From: Turritopsis dohrnii
Lineage: Eukaryota; Cnidaria; Hydrozoa; Anthoathecata; Oceaniidae
Direction of reading: 5' to 3'
Assembly (NCBI GenBank): GCA_027922465.2
Contig: BQMF02000480.1
Coordinates: forward strand, 124,001-188,000
DNA: 64,000 bases
Part shown: positions 54,438-64,000 of the stretch, piece after piece
How the letters are laid out: each line of letters starts with the position of its first letter
Position numbering within the stretch: position 1 is the stretch's first letter
Notes under the pieces: model-generated
Databases searched by the model: none
What the model saw: only the letters and a program-made list of their open reading frames with translations
Told to the model about the DNA's origin: nothing
Made by a program: the position numbers and the translations under genes

Positions 54438-55020
54438 ACTGAAAGAATGTCAATAAAATAAAAAATATTTTTGATGATATTGTAAACCAATAATATTGGT
54501 GATGTTTAGTATTTTTCAGTGTGGCTCGTCGGCCAAGCAGTACGTCGACTGCCACAGCAAACCCTATCAGTGACACGTGGGTATGATAGAGAATCGGTAC
54601 CTAAAAAGGAAACGGCAAGAAATTGATTAAATACACTTGTTAACGACAGGGTGATACCTGAATTAAATTGTTTTCTTTCGTTATTTTTTGAAACAACCAC
54701 AGACGACCTCATGAAGAAACCAAAGCTTACGTTACATCCGGGTCTTCTCAAAGCATATTACTTTATTAAATGAAAATACAGACCAGTTCACATAATATTT
54801 TTACTGAATGATAATTATGATTTCATCCAATTTGGTATCACTTAGCTATATCATCTTTAATAATATTACTCTTAAAGGGGCTTTAAGAAAATTATTTACA
54901 ATATTAAAGTACTTTTTAATAGTTTGATTTGGTCAGTAAAATAAATCTTTTGATAAAAAAGGTCTTAGCCTTGACTTAGATAAATCATAAAGCGTAGGCT
55001 AAAAACTGCCGTTTCGGCCG
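54438..55020. other. Non-coding flank of Helentron-2
   Basis: Probable 5' region of the Helentron. The stretch GTGGCTCGTCGGCCAAGCAG (about 54519) has weak tRNA-like character. No gene is supported. Confidence 0.4.
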
Positions 55021-55083
<63 letters not shown>

Positions 55084-55097
55084 GAGTAGTAGTAGGA
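55021..55097 (+). repeat. (AGT)n microsatellite
   Basis: About 20 uninterrupted trinucleotide units followed by variants (GGAGTAGTAGTAGGAGTC). Confidence 0.93.
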
Positions 55098-56563
55098 GTC
55101 CAAGGGTGTTTTAATACGTTATTCGCTTACGCTGCTACCGTAATTAATGTAAATTCATTATTATTGAGTAATGTGTATGTAGAGAGATAGCACAGCTGTA
55201 CATATTGTCACATGGATATAAACATATCAACAACATAAACTACTGGTATCAATATGCATCTTGCTCTCACCCAAAATCATAAGATTTGATTAAAAATATT
55301 TTAATAAATCGAGGATCTTATAGAGAATGGAGGCTCATTATATCATTTGACTCCCAAGCATTTGAATGCTTTCTTTCAAAACTCTAACTTCCTGGGGTTC
55401 CTAATGAATTTGTTTTTGTTTCTTGTATTTAATGTGTGTTCATTTATTTGAAAATATCCCTTACAATTGTCGCAAATATCGCCATTTTGATATATTTTCA
55501 TGGTTTTGAAGGCTTTTCTCTTCTTTCCTTCTGCGAAAACAATCAATCCAGCTCTATTTTCGATAGATTTTAGTTCTTGCTTTTGTGTTAGGTTTCAGAA
55601 GATGTTTTCGAAATTCAATATACACCAATCTTGTAATAGCAGGAGCTTTTCGATTTATTAATCTATTTTCAATGCTATGGAAAAATTTGAGAGGATATTT
55701 ATCTGAAGATTATTCAGAGTTTTGGATTGCCACGTTGGAACAATGGCAAATTTGAATATCTCAGAAGCGGCGACAACATTTTAATGTAGTCTCATTTTTT
55801 GGAAAAGGTTTAAACGACCGCTGGTTTTTCTGAATTGTTGAAGCTGTCCATTTCAAGTAGAAAAAATAGACTTCAAATAGTGATTCTACTGTACCGTCAT
55901 CATTCTTTTCTAACTAAATAAAAAGTTTAAAATGTTTTGTAAACAGAGGCAAAAAGACATTCCCTTATTTTAGGAAAAACATGTCTTTAAGCCTTTCTAA
56001 ATACAAAGATTTTATTTCTTTTCATGTGTGGACTGCAATACATTTTAAGCTTTGGATTTGCAAGGTTCAGCTCAGTTTCTTCCTCAGCTCCAACATGAAA
56101 AACGTTTGTCTACTCTCCACCACTTGTGCTTAAAGTTTCTGTAGCTAAGTTATACTTTCAATGTCTCTAATTAGCTACGAATGGCCTTCTTAATCACGAT
56201 AGCAGATTGAATTATGTTCCAACTGTCTGTAAATTCAAAATAATACATATCACGTAACACAATACAAAATTTTTCTAGCTATATTTGTGTGCTGATTTTG
56301 GTGTTTGCAATATTGGGAATTCTGTTCTGAATTGAGAAGCTTGAAAGTACATATGAAACCTTTCAAGCATATCGTTTACGTACGTAATCAAGATGATATC
56401 TGATCAGATCAATATAAACTTAATCTTATTTTGTGCCCCTAAAATATAGGGTGGGTTATGTCATTAAGATGTAATTACGTTTATTGGCGGTGTAGACAGA
56501 ATGAGTCTGAAAAATTGTACGCAAAATTCAAATTAAATTTAAAACTGAAATAACTGTAATCCC

Positions 56564-56640
56564 CCCTGCAGCGAGCGTAAGCGAGTGAGGAGGCATTGTA
56601 GTTACACGAGATAGGCGGAGGTCAGTTTTCGATGGTACTG
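56564..56640. repeat. Empty-site copy of the 8.2-kb repeat
   Basis: Complement of 8228-8273 plus 8445-8490, with a single GTAGT where the MITE sits in the other copy. Confidence 0.75.
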
Positions 56641-57203
56641 TAGGTGGGAGAAAGAATGTTTTTTTCGTATCTTTTTCCTAGTTTATTATTATATTATACT
56701 ATGTTATATAGGAAGGTCGTGTACTAAAATTGCTTAGACATTTTTCATATTACTTTTGTGTTGTTTTATTGAAGGGAACGACAAGGGTTTTGAAGCACAG
56801 CTTGATCATTATTAGCTGATTATATATCTGACATTTTAGCAACCATGCATTTTATTTTTGTATATATGATGTTTTAGCTCTAAATCTTGACTATTTTTTA
56901 GTTTGAATCAAAGCTTGAAACGCTTGAAATGATTTCTAGTGGATTTTTCGCTTTAATTTTTTTTTCGAAAAAGTCTGTTTTTTTGGCTCTTACATAAATA
57001 AATCTAATTTTATAATTATAAAATACGTATCCATGGTTGCAATTCACACATTTCTTTTGTTTGTAGCAATACTTTCTGCTATTACTTGCTTAGCCTTATT
57101 TACACTTTTTAAAAGGTATATTAGCATTAGTGAGACTTATGCCTAAGAGATACCAAAAACTAACAAAAAAGTTTTATGCAGATTTTCAGCTGCGTAAGTA
57201 GAT

Positions 57204-57227
57204 CCATAGAAATACGTATTTCTATGG
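57204..57227. repeat. 24-bp perfect palindrome
   Basis: CCATAGAAATAC/GTATTTCTATGG, extended with one mismatch by TAGATC arms to about 37 bp. May be a foldback or small excision product. Confidence 0.8.
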
Positions 57228-57881
57228 TAGATCTATTTGGTTTGCAAATTCCAAGTTAGTGTAGCCACGGCTACACTATGTCACAAGATTACACTACTTA
57301 TTAAACAATTCGTTGTATTGTGAAACTTAAATATTTTCACTTAAATATGTGATTTTCGGCACGCGCTTTTTTTACTGCATACAGACACTTTGATCTCGAT
57401 TTTTATTTCAAATATTGTGTATCTTGACCTACATAAAAGACTGGCTTTGTCGAAATATTTAGAGTATGCCACTTAATCAACTTAATCCCCTAAATCAATC
57501 AAAAACATTTTGACAAAAATCCTTAAATTACAAAATGTTTGGGCGGAAAGTTTTCTTTTTTAATGTATAGCTTGCCGTGTGTACAAATTGGAAAGTTTGA
57601 GTGCGGGGGCATTTTTAGCTAAAGCTACATGCTAGTTTAAAGACTTAGTAACTTATTCAATTTCCGCGCGCTATGCGTAGGAAGTTCTTTGGTTTACACA
57701 TTCTATCTATCTATCTCTGTCACAGTTTTTCGTGGTTTTCGGAAAGTCCGTTCGGATTTCGGATTGTTTGTTTATTCAGAATAGTTAATGACTGACCCAA
57801 AACTCTATGCTAAATGTTATACAAAAGGACTTTAGGACATCCGTGGTGGAGTTTTAGTCAAACCTGTCAATTATGTTGAAA

Positions 57882-58205
57882 GGTTTGACTAAAATTGGGC
57901 AATTTAGGCCAAATTTAAACCAAATTTGCAAAGTCCTTCAATTTTTATGAAATTTTGAACGAAGCACATTTGAAAGGTGCTGATTTCGAATTTGGCAGTC
58001 ATTTTGTCAGATTTGACTAAAATTGGACAATTTGGGCCAAATTTGGACCAAATTTCGGAAGTTCTTCAAATTTCACAAAATTTTGCATGGATTATATTTG
58101 AAAAGTCCTGACTCCAAATCTGTCAATCATTTTGTCAGATTTGGCTAACATCTGACAATTTAGGCCAAATTTGGACCAAATTTCGAAAAATCTTCAATTT
58201 TCATG
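57882..58205 (+). repeat. Tandem repeat, about 127-bp period, 2.6 copies
   Basis: TTTGACTAAAATTGG, CAATTTAGGCCAAATTTGGACC and TCATTTTGTCAGA recur at 57882, 58009 and 58137 with moderate divergence. Confidence 0.88.
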
Positions 58206-58849
58206 AATAAACATCATGCGCAAGATGTTGGTGAACTGTTTTTCTTGCTCCGAAATGTTATAGTGAATTGCAAAGTGGTCAAGATTAAGTTAAATAAATT
58301 AAAAAAGATATCTTGAAAATTAGCCTAAAGCAATTTTCTCAACAGCTGATGCGGAAATTGTTCAAGCCTAATGGCTTCTAGTTTTGACTTTAACACAAAC
58401 TGTTTTAATCGAAATCAGATTTCTATTCACTTCAATTGAGAAAAAAAAAATCATATTTTGTTTGGAAAATATTTCTTATAAGTTAGTTTAGAGAAAACCA
58501 TACGTGAAAGTCTTTTTTATATAAAATTAATTTTAAATATTCAGAGTGAATGCTTCGTATCTTTAATTTCTTTGGTAAAGATTTTATTGAATAACGTTTT
58601 GTTGATGATGATGCTGGTAGATGCATTCAATTTTGAGAGGGTGCCTGTCTGCTTTTTTAACTGGAATGTGTTATTCTCTGCCACTATATCGACCTTCCTG
58701 CTGCAAAAATGGTTTTCAATTTTGCTTCACAGTCCAACATTTTTCAACTTTGCTGAAATCACTAACTTTTAGGCCTCATGTCTTGTTGTTTCTATGATTA
58801 GTTTTATGTGTGGACATTAATGGTGCATTCATAAGTATTGGTGCATTCA

Positions 58850-59094
58850 TAAGCCTTTCCTAAGTTTTTGACGATGTAGCGTCCAGTATCGGTGAAGTTT
58901 AGCTTGATGTCAACCGTGAGCTTGAGAGATTCTGGTAGAATGACATCATTAGAACCTAGATTCGGGCGCCTCACATCTAGAATTTCATTCTGATTAATGA
59001 TGCTTGGTGTATACGAGATCTTAACATGCTTACGCGGTGCTTTGAAGGCAAAGCGAGTCATGTGTTCCTTCGATGGGTTTGCAATACCGTACAT
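58850..59094 (-). pseudogene. Polinton-2 major capsid protein, N-terminal fragment
   Basis: It starts MYGIANPSKEHMTRFAFKAP (ATG 59094-59092) and matches Polinton-1 through ILPESLKLTVDIKLNFTDTG and NLGKA. It then breaks at about 58850 into CATAAGTATTGGTGCATT-type repeated sequence. About four fifths of the gene is missing. Confidence 0.85.
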
Positions 59095-59110
59095 ATTTAT
59101 TATAAGAGAA
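59095..59110. promoter_or_regulatory. 16-bp divergent start region in Polinton-2
   Basis: ATTTATTATAAGAGAA separates the divergent MCP and coiled-coil gene ATGs. Same length and near-identical to 34814-34829. Confidence 0.65.
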
Positions 59111-60274
59111 ATGGATAATATCGAAATGAATTGGAGAGATGGAGATGCTGTTGATGAAGCAATGCGAGTCAAGTGCAGGGTCTATATGACAAACTGTCTA
59201 AACGGACAGGTCAAAATCCTGAAAATTTACATACCAATTACTTTAAACGGATAGGTCATGATCTATTCTTTCAAGGAAAGCATGAAGCATTAACAACTCG
59301 GGATGGGAAACTCAAATCAGAAGGTGAGATAGCGCGTATCTTAGGGAAGAGAGGTCTTCGTGATATAGGTTTTGAGGTACCTAAGGGGAAGATATCACCA
59401 AGTGAGTGGATGAATAGTTCTTCCGTACCGACGGAGTCTGAAATGGATAGCTTCAATAACAGTCAAGTCGACAAAAGTCGACAAAATCTCAGATGTAGTG
59501 GAGGTCTTGGCTGAAATGCTCGATCAAGGCACCCAAAATACTTTAGAGGTGGAGGAGTTCTTACGCGAGCATGGGATTGAATTTAGCTTGCGTGAACTTA
59601 GAGGCTTAGACGCTGCACTAAAACGAATACGTGGGGAGCTGGAGAATAACGTAGCAAAACTATGCGAAGTTGATAGTCAAATAGCAAGAGAAGAACATAA
59701 AATAGGTGAAACCAGTAAACCTCAAATGCAAGAAGAGATTAAGCGACGACTCTCCGAGTTGAAAGGGGAGCGTGCAGCGCGACTAGAAGTGCTCAGTGGT
59801 AACCGCAAGGAGTTGTCTAGCCAGTGGTCGCGCATAAAAGAGACTGTATTCAAAGTCCTCGACAAGGATAGAACGCTAGGGGAGAAACTTCGCATCCTCT
59901 TTCGAGAGCAAGGGATCACAATCGTTTCAATCTTAACAGCGTTTTCGCTGGTAATATCAACGATAACAAACTCTCTCACAGGTGGTGGTACTCCTCCTCC
60001 TACTCCAGGAAGTCCTCCTGCTGCTTCTGGAAGAGCTGGTGTGCAGCAATGGGTGAAGAAGCAGCTCAAAGCACTTGGACGCCTTCTTGGAAAACTTGCA
60101 AGCAAACTTGGAGCTGCATTGCCTGGGATCATCGGAAGTGTCGTAAGCTGTCTCTTAAACTTTCTGAAGAAAGGTGTCATAGCTCTAGCAAGCAACGCAT
60201 GGCTTGTCGTAGTTTTGGGGGTTGGTATGATAGGCAACTGGTTATGGTTTGAAATACAAAAGAAGCGCAATTAA
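59111..60274 (+). pseudogene. Polinton-2 coiled-coil/membrane protein
   Basis: The start is MDNIEMNWRDGDAVDE (ATG 59111). A frameshift near 59175 leads to the N-terminal domain ending KGKISPSEWMN and EMDSFNNSQV. A second shift near 59490 leads to a 258-residue frame. That frame has a coiled coil (LDAALKRIRGELENNVAKLC...KELSSQ), the hydrophobic REQGITIVSILTAFSLVIST, a Gly/Pro linker, and an amphipathic helix. It ends with membrane segments (GAALPGIIGSVVSCLLNFL, WLVVVLGVGMIGNWLWF) and a basic tail KKRN. A recurrent Polinton family of unknown role. Hydrophobicity suggests membrane interaction by the virion. Its 3' end overlaps the opposing gene by 33 bp. Confidence 0.72.
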
Positions 60275-60748
60275 TCCACCACCTATCCACATGAGAGCCT
60301 GCTTTTCTTCTTCGTGTTGCTTAGCAGCAGCGGAAAACGTTTGAAGACGATGATGATGCTGACGACGAGGGATGTCAACTGAAGAAACCGTTCTGTGACC
60401 CTGAAATCCTCCCAAGGAGTGTTGTTTAGGTGGTGGCGGTGGTAGTTTACCGATGTGAGTCGCAACAGTAAGTTTTATCGAAAAATCAGAGATGTTGTCG
60501 AGATTACCAAGCTTTAAATCGCTGGGTATCAGGTATGTACCGACCGCGACTCCAAAACCAGGTTCCGATCTAGCGTAACTTAAGGCTTTCTGGAACTTAC
60601 CAATTTCTTCCACTAAAGAGGTGTCTTTCAAGATCGCTTGTTCTACTGCCGTCATGAAGATCTTTTGCGCATCCAAGGTACGTCGAGTATCACCTGCTAT
60701 AACGGAACGTGCATTCGCCTGACTTTCTAAAAGCATTCGCGCGTACAT
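60242..60748 (-). CDS. Polinton-2 protein with C-terminal membrane anchor (MYARM)
   Basis: An intact 168-residue frame. Helical N-terminus (MYARMLLESQANARSVIAGD), a middle with a beta-like character (VAVGTYLIPSDLKLGNLDN), a KLPPPPPKQ proline stretch, and a hydrophobic C-terminus (ALMWIGGGLIALLLYF). Function is unknown. Its position within the capsid block suggests a structural role. Only scrambled fragments remain in Polinton-1. Confidence 0.6.
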   Translation of the reverse strand: MYARMLLESQANARSVIAGDTRRTLDAQKIFMTAVEQAILKDTSLVEEIGKFQKALSYARSEPGFGVAVGTYLIPSDLKLGNLDNISDFSIKLTVATHIGKLPPPPPKQHSLGGFQGHRTVSSVDIPRRQHHHRLQTFSAAAKQHEEEKQALMWIGGGLIALLLYFKP

Positions 60749-60769
60749 CCGCGTAACCTGCGATAAGCG

Positions 60770-61309
60770 TTAAATACCAGCTCTTCTTAACCCATCATTG
60801 ACATTATTTTGAACGTAGAATTCCCAACTCTTGCCAATTCTCCCCATGCCAGCGGGGTATCGCCAGAAGAACTTGTCAGCTGGTATGTCAAACTCTGCAG
60901 AGAGCGTCTTGAACGCATTTGAATTGTATTTGTTATCTCGCGGGTTGAAGCTTACTTCACTTGTAGAGGAATTTTCAAGTTGCTTCAAGATGAGACGTAT
61001 CTGAAAATAGACGTGGAATCGGTAGATGCTCGCAATCATAGGGTTCCTATGGTGTAGATGTTGCGTAGATATGCCGTAACCAGTCGTGGCTAACCGGGTA
61101 GCAAAAGATAACTGTCCTGGGTACATGTCGATATCGAGCCATCTGTCATTCTCCATGGGTACAAACGGAAATGAGAAAATATCGCGAAACTTAGCGATGA
61201 AAGATTTCCCCTGTTGATCCACGACAATCCTTTGCTCCCAGAATTCCTTAGCAGCTACCGCGCCTTGTAGTTCATTTCTCTTATAATAAATGACATATCT
61301 AAAAATCAC
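60770..61309 (-). CDS. Polinton-2 capsid-block protein, function unassigned
   Basis: An open frame of about 170-179 residues (FIAKFRDIFSFPFVPMENDR, DMYPGQLSFATRLATTGYGI, DKFFWRYPAGMGRIGKSWEF). It lies between the MYARM gene and the minor capsid gene, on the opposite strand to the latter. The first residues listed read through a TATAATAA-like box, so the true start is uncertain. I do not recognise the fold. Absent from Polinton-1. Confidence 0.5.
   Translation of the reverse strand: MIFRYVIYYKRNELQGAVAAKEFWEQRIVVDQQGKSFIAKFRDIFSFPFVPMENDRWLDIDMYPGQLSFATRLATTGYGISTQHLHHRNPMIASIYRFHVYFQIRLILKQLENSSTSEVSFNPRDNKYNSNAFKTLSAEFDIPADKFFWRYPAGMGRIGKSWEFYVQNNVNDGLRRAGI
61282..61289 (+). promoter_or_regulatory. 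TATAATAA box before the minor capsid region
   Basis: CTCTTATAATAA abuts an ATG at 61290 and matches the MCP upstream box. The frame opened there closes at 61367, and the coding similarity continues in another frame. Confidence 0.5.
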
Positions 61310-61468
61310 TCATCTTGGAGAAACCAAGTTACTAATAGAGTTAAAAGAGGCACAAAGATTGCGATAAAAAGTGCAATATTATACGTAGGGTGGTTCAATC
61401 TAGTTCAACACGCTAGATTTACCATTGATCAAGTATCAAAAAAAGACCCCGTCGATTCAGGGTTCCCC

Positions 61469-61963
61469 ATGCATATTGACTTTCCGCCTGGATTATATAC
61501 GTCAAAGAGTATTCGTTCAAGAATAAATTCAAAATCACTTGGAAGCGTATATCTCAATCAGAGAGAGGATGGTAAGCTTCAGTTATCCGTACACAAAGGG
61601 TATATTTTAGAGATAACTGATAACTTAGGAGAACTTTTACGATTAGATAAGAAGAAGTATACTCCAGGTGAATATAGATCGGTGCCAAACTTTTCCCCGT
61701 TCAAGTCTATACGTTTATACTGTAAGAAATTCGAAAACACAACGATGCTGGCGGAGAACGGTACAGGGTCGGGCATCTTTCACGATTTTGAACTTCAGAA
61801 GCTAGAGTACGATTATGGCGACATCATGTCCTATCACTATGAACGCCCTATGTTCACCAGCAAATCGAGGTTCTCAACGCGAACGTTAAATTTTTACGTC
61901 ACCGACGATCAAGGTAGGAAACTTGATTTACAAGCTATCAATATGCTCGTCGTCTTCAAATAA
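61469..61963 (+). CDS. Polinton-2 minor capsid (penton-like) protein
   Basis: A 164-residue frame, open further upstream (to about 61300) without a clear Met. Features: MHIDFPPGLYTSKSIRSRIN, IRLYCKKFENTTMLAENG, and a C-terminal strand pattern RTLNFYVTDDQGRKLDL. The YC-x(n) block and the terminal F-x-V-T-D-x-G motif fit the single-jelly-roll minor capsid proteins of Polintons. Such proteins form capsid vertices. It ends four bases before the next gene start (TAAACAGATG). Deleted from Polinton-1. Confidence 0.62.
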   Translation: MHIDFPPGLYTSKSIRSRINSKSLGSVYLNQREDGKLQLSVHKGYILEITDNLGELLRLDKKKYTPGEYRSVPNFSPFKSIRLYCKKFENTTMLAENGTGSGIFHDFELQKLEYDYGDIMSYHYERPMFTSKSRFSTRTLNFYVTDDQGRKLDLQAINMLVVFK

Positions 61964-61967
61964 ACAG

Positions 61968-62578
61968 ATGGCTATGTACGACGTGAATACGGAGAAGCTA
62001 TATCCTCTTTTACCAGAGGATCATCACAAAACTATAGAATTCAAACGCTCAAAGAGACGGAAGCATTTTTTTATCGGGAGATGGAATACCGAACATCTTC
62101 AGAGCGCAAATTTTCACGCTCCTTTACAGTTGTGTGGCATACATCTTACTGTCTGAGCGGAGTGAGTGGTCTACTCGCTGTTGGAGGGATCTCATGCATG
62201 CTAGCAGAGATAGCTCCCTCGATGAACATTGCAATGTATGTGACAAGTATCATCTTGGCAGCACAAATGGTAGGCATTCAAAAAAATGGCTCTATTTTTG
62301 ATGTGAAAAGGCGGAAAAATAATGATATCGCGCTTGTTGAAAAGAGCAAGTTGAATAGTGTGATCAAACTCATTAGCAAAAGCCTAAAAGACAGTCGAGG
62401 AAAAAGAACGGTATATAAATGAAAAACATGAGATAAGAAGCCTGTTCAATAAGGTGATCAAGCAGATCCATGAACATAAGAAGGAAGAGCTTTTGGAACG
62501 TGGAAGGAAAGAAGGTCGTGAAGAAATCGCAAAAAAGCTCGTGAGCGGTTCAGATACCCCGAGTGCACCTGCCATGTA
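61968..62578 (+). pseudogene. Polinton-2 membrane protein, MAMYDV type
   Basis: It starts MAMYDVNTEKLYPLLPED at 61968, shifts frame near 62030-62080 to MEYRTSSERKF, then a glycine-rich hydrophobic pair (SGLLAVGGISCMLAEIAPSM, NIAMYVTSIILAAQMVG) and SIFDVKRRKNNDIAL. It shifts again near 62400, and the last part ends KKEELLERGRKEGREEIAKK...SAPAM at 62578. Collinear with 29809-30462. Unknown function. Confidence 0.62.
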
Positions 62579-62605
62579 ATGTATGAGGCACCTCTCCTTA
62601 TGTTT

Positions 62606-62625
62606 TGTAGCTTGATAAAGCTACA
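62606..62625. terminator. Conserved hairpin in Polinton-2, TGTAGCTT stem
   Basis: TGTAGCTT-gata-AAGCTACA, counterpart of 29736-29759. Confidence 0.6.
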
Positions 62626-62643
62626 TAACGACATCTCCCAAGG

Positions 62644-62662
62644 GGTTCCAACCGTTGGAACC
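62644..62662. terminator. Covarying palindrome in Polinton-2
   Basis: GGTTCCAAC-c-GTTGGAACC, aligned with 29699-29721 but with two paired substitutions. Confidence 0.6.
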
Positions 62663-62696
62663 ACTCTTCAAGTCCTGATCTCACGCTTCACAGTAT

Positions 62697-63352
62697 CTAT
62701 GTCATGTCGATATCGAACATACCCTCAAACAATTCTCGCGTATCAACATCGATCAGAGTGAAGTGGTCTTTGTAGAAATTCTCCCTACCCAGGACATCTT
62801 CTCGGAACCGGTGCCATGCATGTACAGCGTTGTCGTCTTCACATTTACCAAGTTCTTCCATCTCAGGGTACTTGATACACAGTAGATGTTGTCAATCGGT
62901 TTTCGATGTGGTACGAGCTCAGCAATTATTTGATCACGCTCCACAAGGTCATCATTGAGTAAAGCAAGAGCTGTTTCAGCTTCCTCTACCTTTTGTTGCT
63001 CTGCATCGATGGCATTTTGCTTTTCTTGGATAATCTTGTTAAAGCCTCTTGGGATAATTCCTTTAAGCAACCAGTTTCGGGCTAAAGCTGCAGTAGGTTT
63101 GTCGCTACGCATTGAAATGCAGAGAGCAAGCTCTAAGAAAAGGAACACATCGTGGAGGTTTCGTGACCTCCTCAAGTTCTCCTCAAGTTCTGTTCTAGTG
63201 ATTTGCTCACACTTCATAGTATATGGAACAGATGTATCTATGTGCTTCAACCCTAAGAACTTACCGAATTTTACTCTGTGAATGAATGGTTGGTTTTGTC
63301 CGTCAAAAAGTTTTTCAACTACTGCTAATCCGTTGAATAAAGATAAGGTCAT
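62697..63352 (-). pseudogene. Polinton-2 MSV199/DUF3627 protein
   Basis: It starts MTLSLFNGLAVVEKLFDGQN and is collinear with the 28871-29666 gene through the coiled coil. After DNIYC, a deletion removes part of the DUF3627-like domain and shifts the frame. The remaining HAWHR...GRENF and DIDMT end can be read in another frame to 62697. The N-terminal half is undamaged. Confidence 0.68.
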
Positions 63353-63422
63353 CTTTCTTATAGAAAAGACTTCCAACTTGCACGCGTATGGACGTCAAGT
63401 AAGTGGAAACATTTACTTGAAC

Positions 63423-63660
63423 TAATACTTGCCAACTTCAGATTCTACGATCTCTCCCGTTTTAATATCAATCTCCTCACCTTCTGGTGATGTATAAATC
63501 TGTCTTGATGCTTTCTTCGAGAGTTCCCAAAAAGTCTATTCAGTGCACAATCTTGACACTCGGGGAACTCTTTCTGCACTCCTATAGAAGGCTGGTTCTG
63601 CTTGTACCTTGTTTCACCACTCAAGACCAGCGTAACTTCATTTAGTGCTGATGGCTCTGT
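63423..63660 (-). pseudogene. Polinton-2 SAP-type small protein, C-terminal part
   Basis: The frame reads LSGETRYKQNQPSIGVQKEF, PECQDCALNRLFGNSRKK, then IYTSPEGEEIDIKTGEIVE to a stop at 63423. It matches the Polinton-1 gene at 28490-28810 and extends through the sites where that copy has stops. The N-terminal SAP part is missing. Confidence 0.6.
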
Positions 63661-64000
63661 GTGTACACGCTCTCGATCTTCAAAAAACTAGTTGCCTTGC
63701 AGGAGTGGTTGTGCAGTGGCGACGATGAATCGTTAATAAACTTTGTTTTGATGTTACCATCCCAGACATTGAGCTTGGAGTTGATCCAGCCTGTAGTACC
63801 TATCACAGTACCTGTCAAAGTATTGAAGATAAGCTCTTGCACACGATCAGCAATCGCGTTGTAGGCATTACACCAAGCTTTATCATCGGACACGTTGAAT
63901 CCCATCTTCCAGGCGGATGTCTCGTTATACCTCGATACACCTGAAGTGTGGCACTTCTTTGGGGTTTTGATCAAGAGAGGAACAATTTTACTCGGTTCCT
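63642..64000 (-). pseudogene. Polinton-2 protein of the MLRFG family, partial
   Basis: Open to the window edge. Features: LLIKTPKKCHTSGVSRYNET, KAWCNAYNAIADRVQELIFN, then LNVWDGNIKTKFINDSS. It lies where Polinton-1 has the MLRFG start. The homology to that family is from recalled pattern, not a search. Its last residues run into non-homologous sequence overlapping the SAP gene remnant, so the C-terminus is rearranged. Confidence 0.45.

Larger units (their letters stand above)
55098..58803. other. Long non-coding region
   Basis: AT-rich. It contains the MITE-free copy of the 8.2-kb repeat (56564-56640), a 24-bp palindrome (57204-57227) and a tandem repeat (57882-58205). No gene is seen. Confidence 0.55.
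58804..64000 (-). mobile_element. Polinton-2, partial, inverted relative to Polinton-1
   Basis: A second Polinton of the same family. It begins at a broken MCP gene (about 58850) and continues past the window end. Gene order mirrors Polinton-1 but retains a 1.3-kb block (MYARM gene, 60770-61309 gene, minor capsid) missing from it. Coding regions carry frameshifts. The left TIR, ankyrin and ATPase genes and most of the MCP are absent on this side. Confidence 0.88.

Noticed and set aside
54500..54600. tRNA gene or second tRNA SINE near 54.52 kb
   Set aside because: A weak box-A-like start is present, but no convincing box B, cloverleaf or TSD.
58572..58772. Plus-strand frame of 66 residues before Polinton-2
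   Set aside because: AT-rich chance frame. No motif, splice signal or neighbour supports it.

Overview
The window is animal nuclear DNA, most likely from a cnidarian. It is AT-rich, carries one multi-exon host gene with GT-AG introns, and is otherwise almost entirely nested transposable elements of types common in cnidarian and other invertebrate genomes: Helitron/Helentron, Polinton/Maverick, a Penelope-like element, CR1/L2-like LINEs, a Mutator-like transposon, a tRNA-derived SINE and several MITEs. The assignment to cnidarians is an inference from the element repertoire, because no rRNA or mitochondrial marker is present.

Layout: (1) 0.2-8.1 kb, minus strand: a decayed Helitron whose N-terminal ubiquitin-protease-like domain is split by a nested 2-kb terminal-inverted-repeat (TIR) transposon (5.50-7.53 kb). 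(2) 8.2-16.6 kb: a hairpin MITE with a paralogous empty site elsewhere in the window, a dispersed 1-kb repeat and three non-LTR reverse transcriptase relics. The best of these is at 13.1-14.5 kb. (3) 16.6-22.8 kb, plus strand: the only host gene, encoding a DUF4062-NACHT-WD40 protein of the TEP1/NPHP3-like STAND class. It has one homopolymer frameshift and a Harbinger-like MITE in an intron. (4) 23.6-40.3 kb: a full-length but dead Polinton with about 0.3-kb TIRs. It holds protein-primed PolB (truncated), a retroviral-type integrase lacking its catalytic Glu, SAP and MSV199/Bro-like proteins, membrane/coiled-coil virion-type proteins, a major capsid protein (MCP), a packaging ATPase and an ankyrin protein. 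A Penelope-like element is inserted in the capsid gene and a 3-kb duplicated non-coding block in another gene. (5) 40.7-43.4 kb: an inverted copy of the 1-kb repeat, a pogo/Tigger-like MITE and an ACGTC-rich satellite. (6) 47.8-54.4 kb, minus strand: a Helentron (protease-like domain, Rep, Pif1 helicase, AP-type endonuclease) broken by a SINE with a 9-bp target-site duplication (TSD). (7) 58.8-64.0 kb: part of a second Polinton in opposite orientation, running off the window. It retains the minor capsid region that Polinton-1 has lost.

The two Polinton copies inform each other. Shared short TATAATAA-ATG start signals, start codons placed inside the TIRs, a 16-bp divergent gap between capsid and coiled-coil genes, and a covarying palindromic hairpin between convergent genes all recur in both copies or at both ends. 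I regard these signals, and the protease-bearing Helitrons, as the most interesting content. All element coding regions carry stops or frameshifts, so each element as it stands looks inactive.
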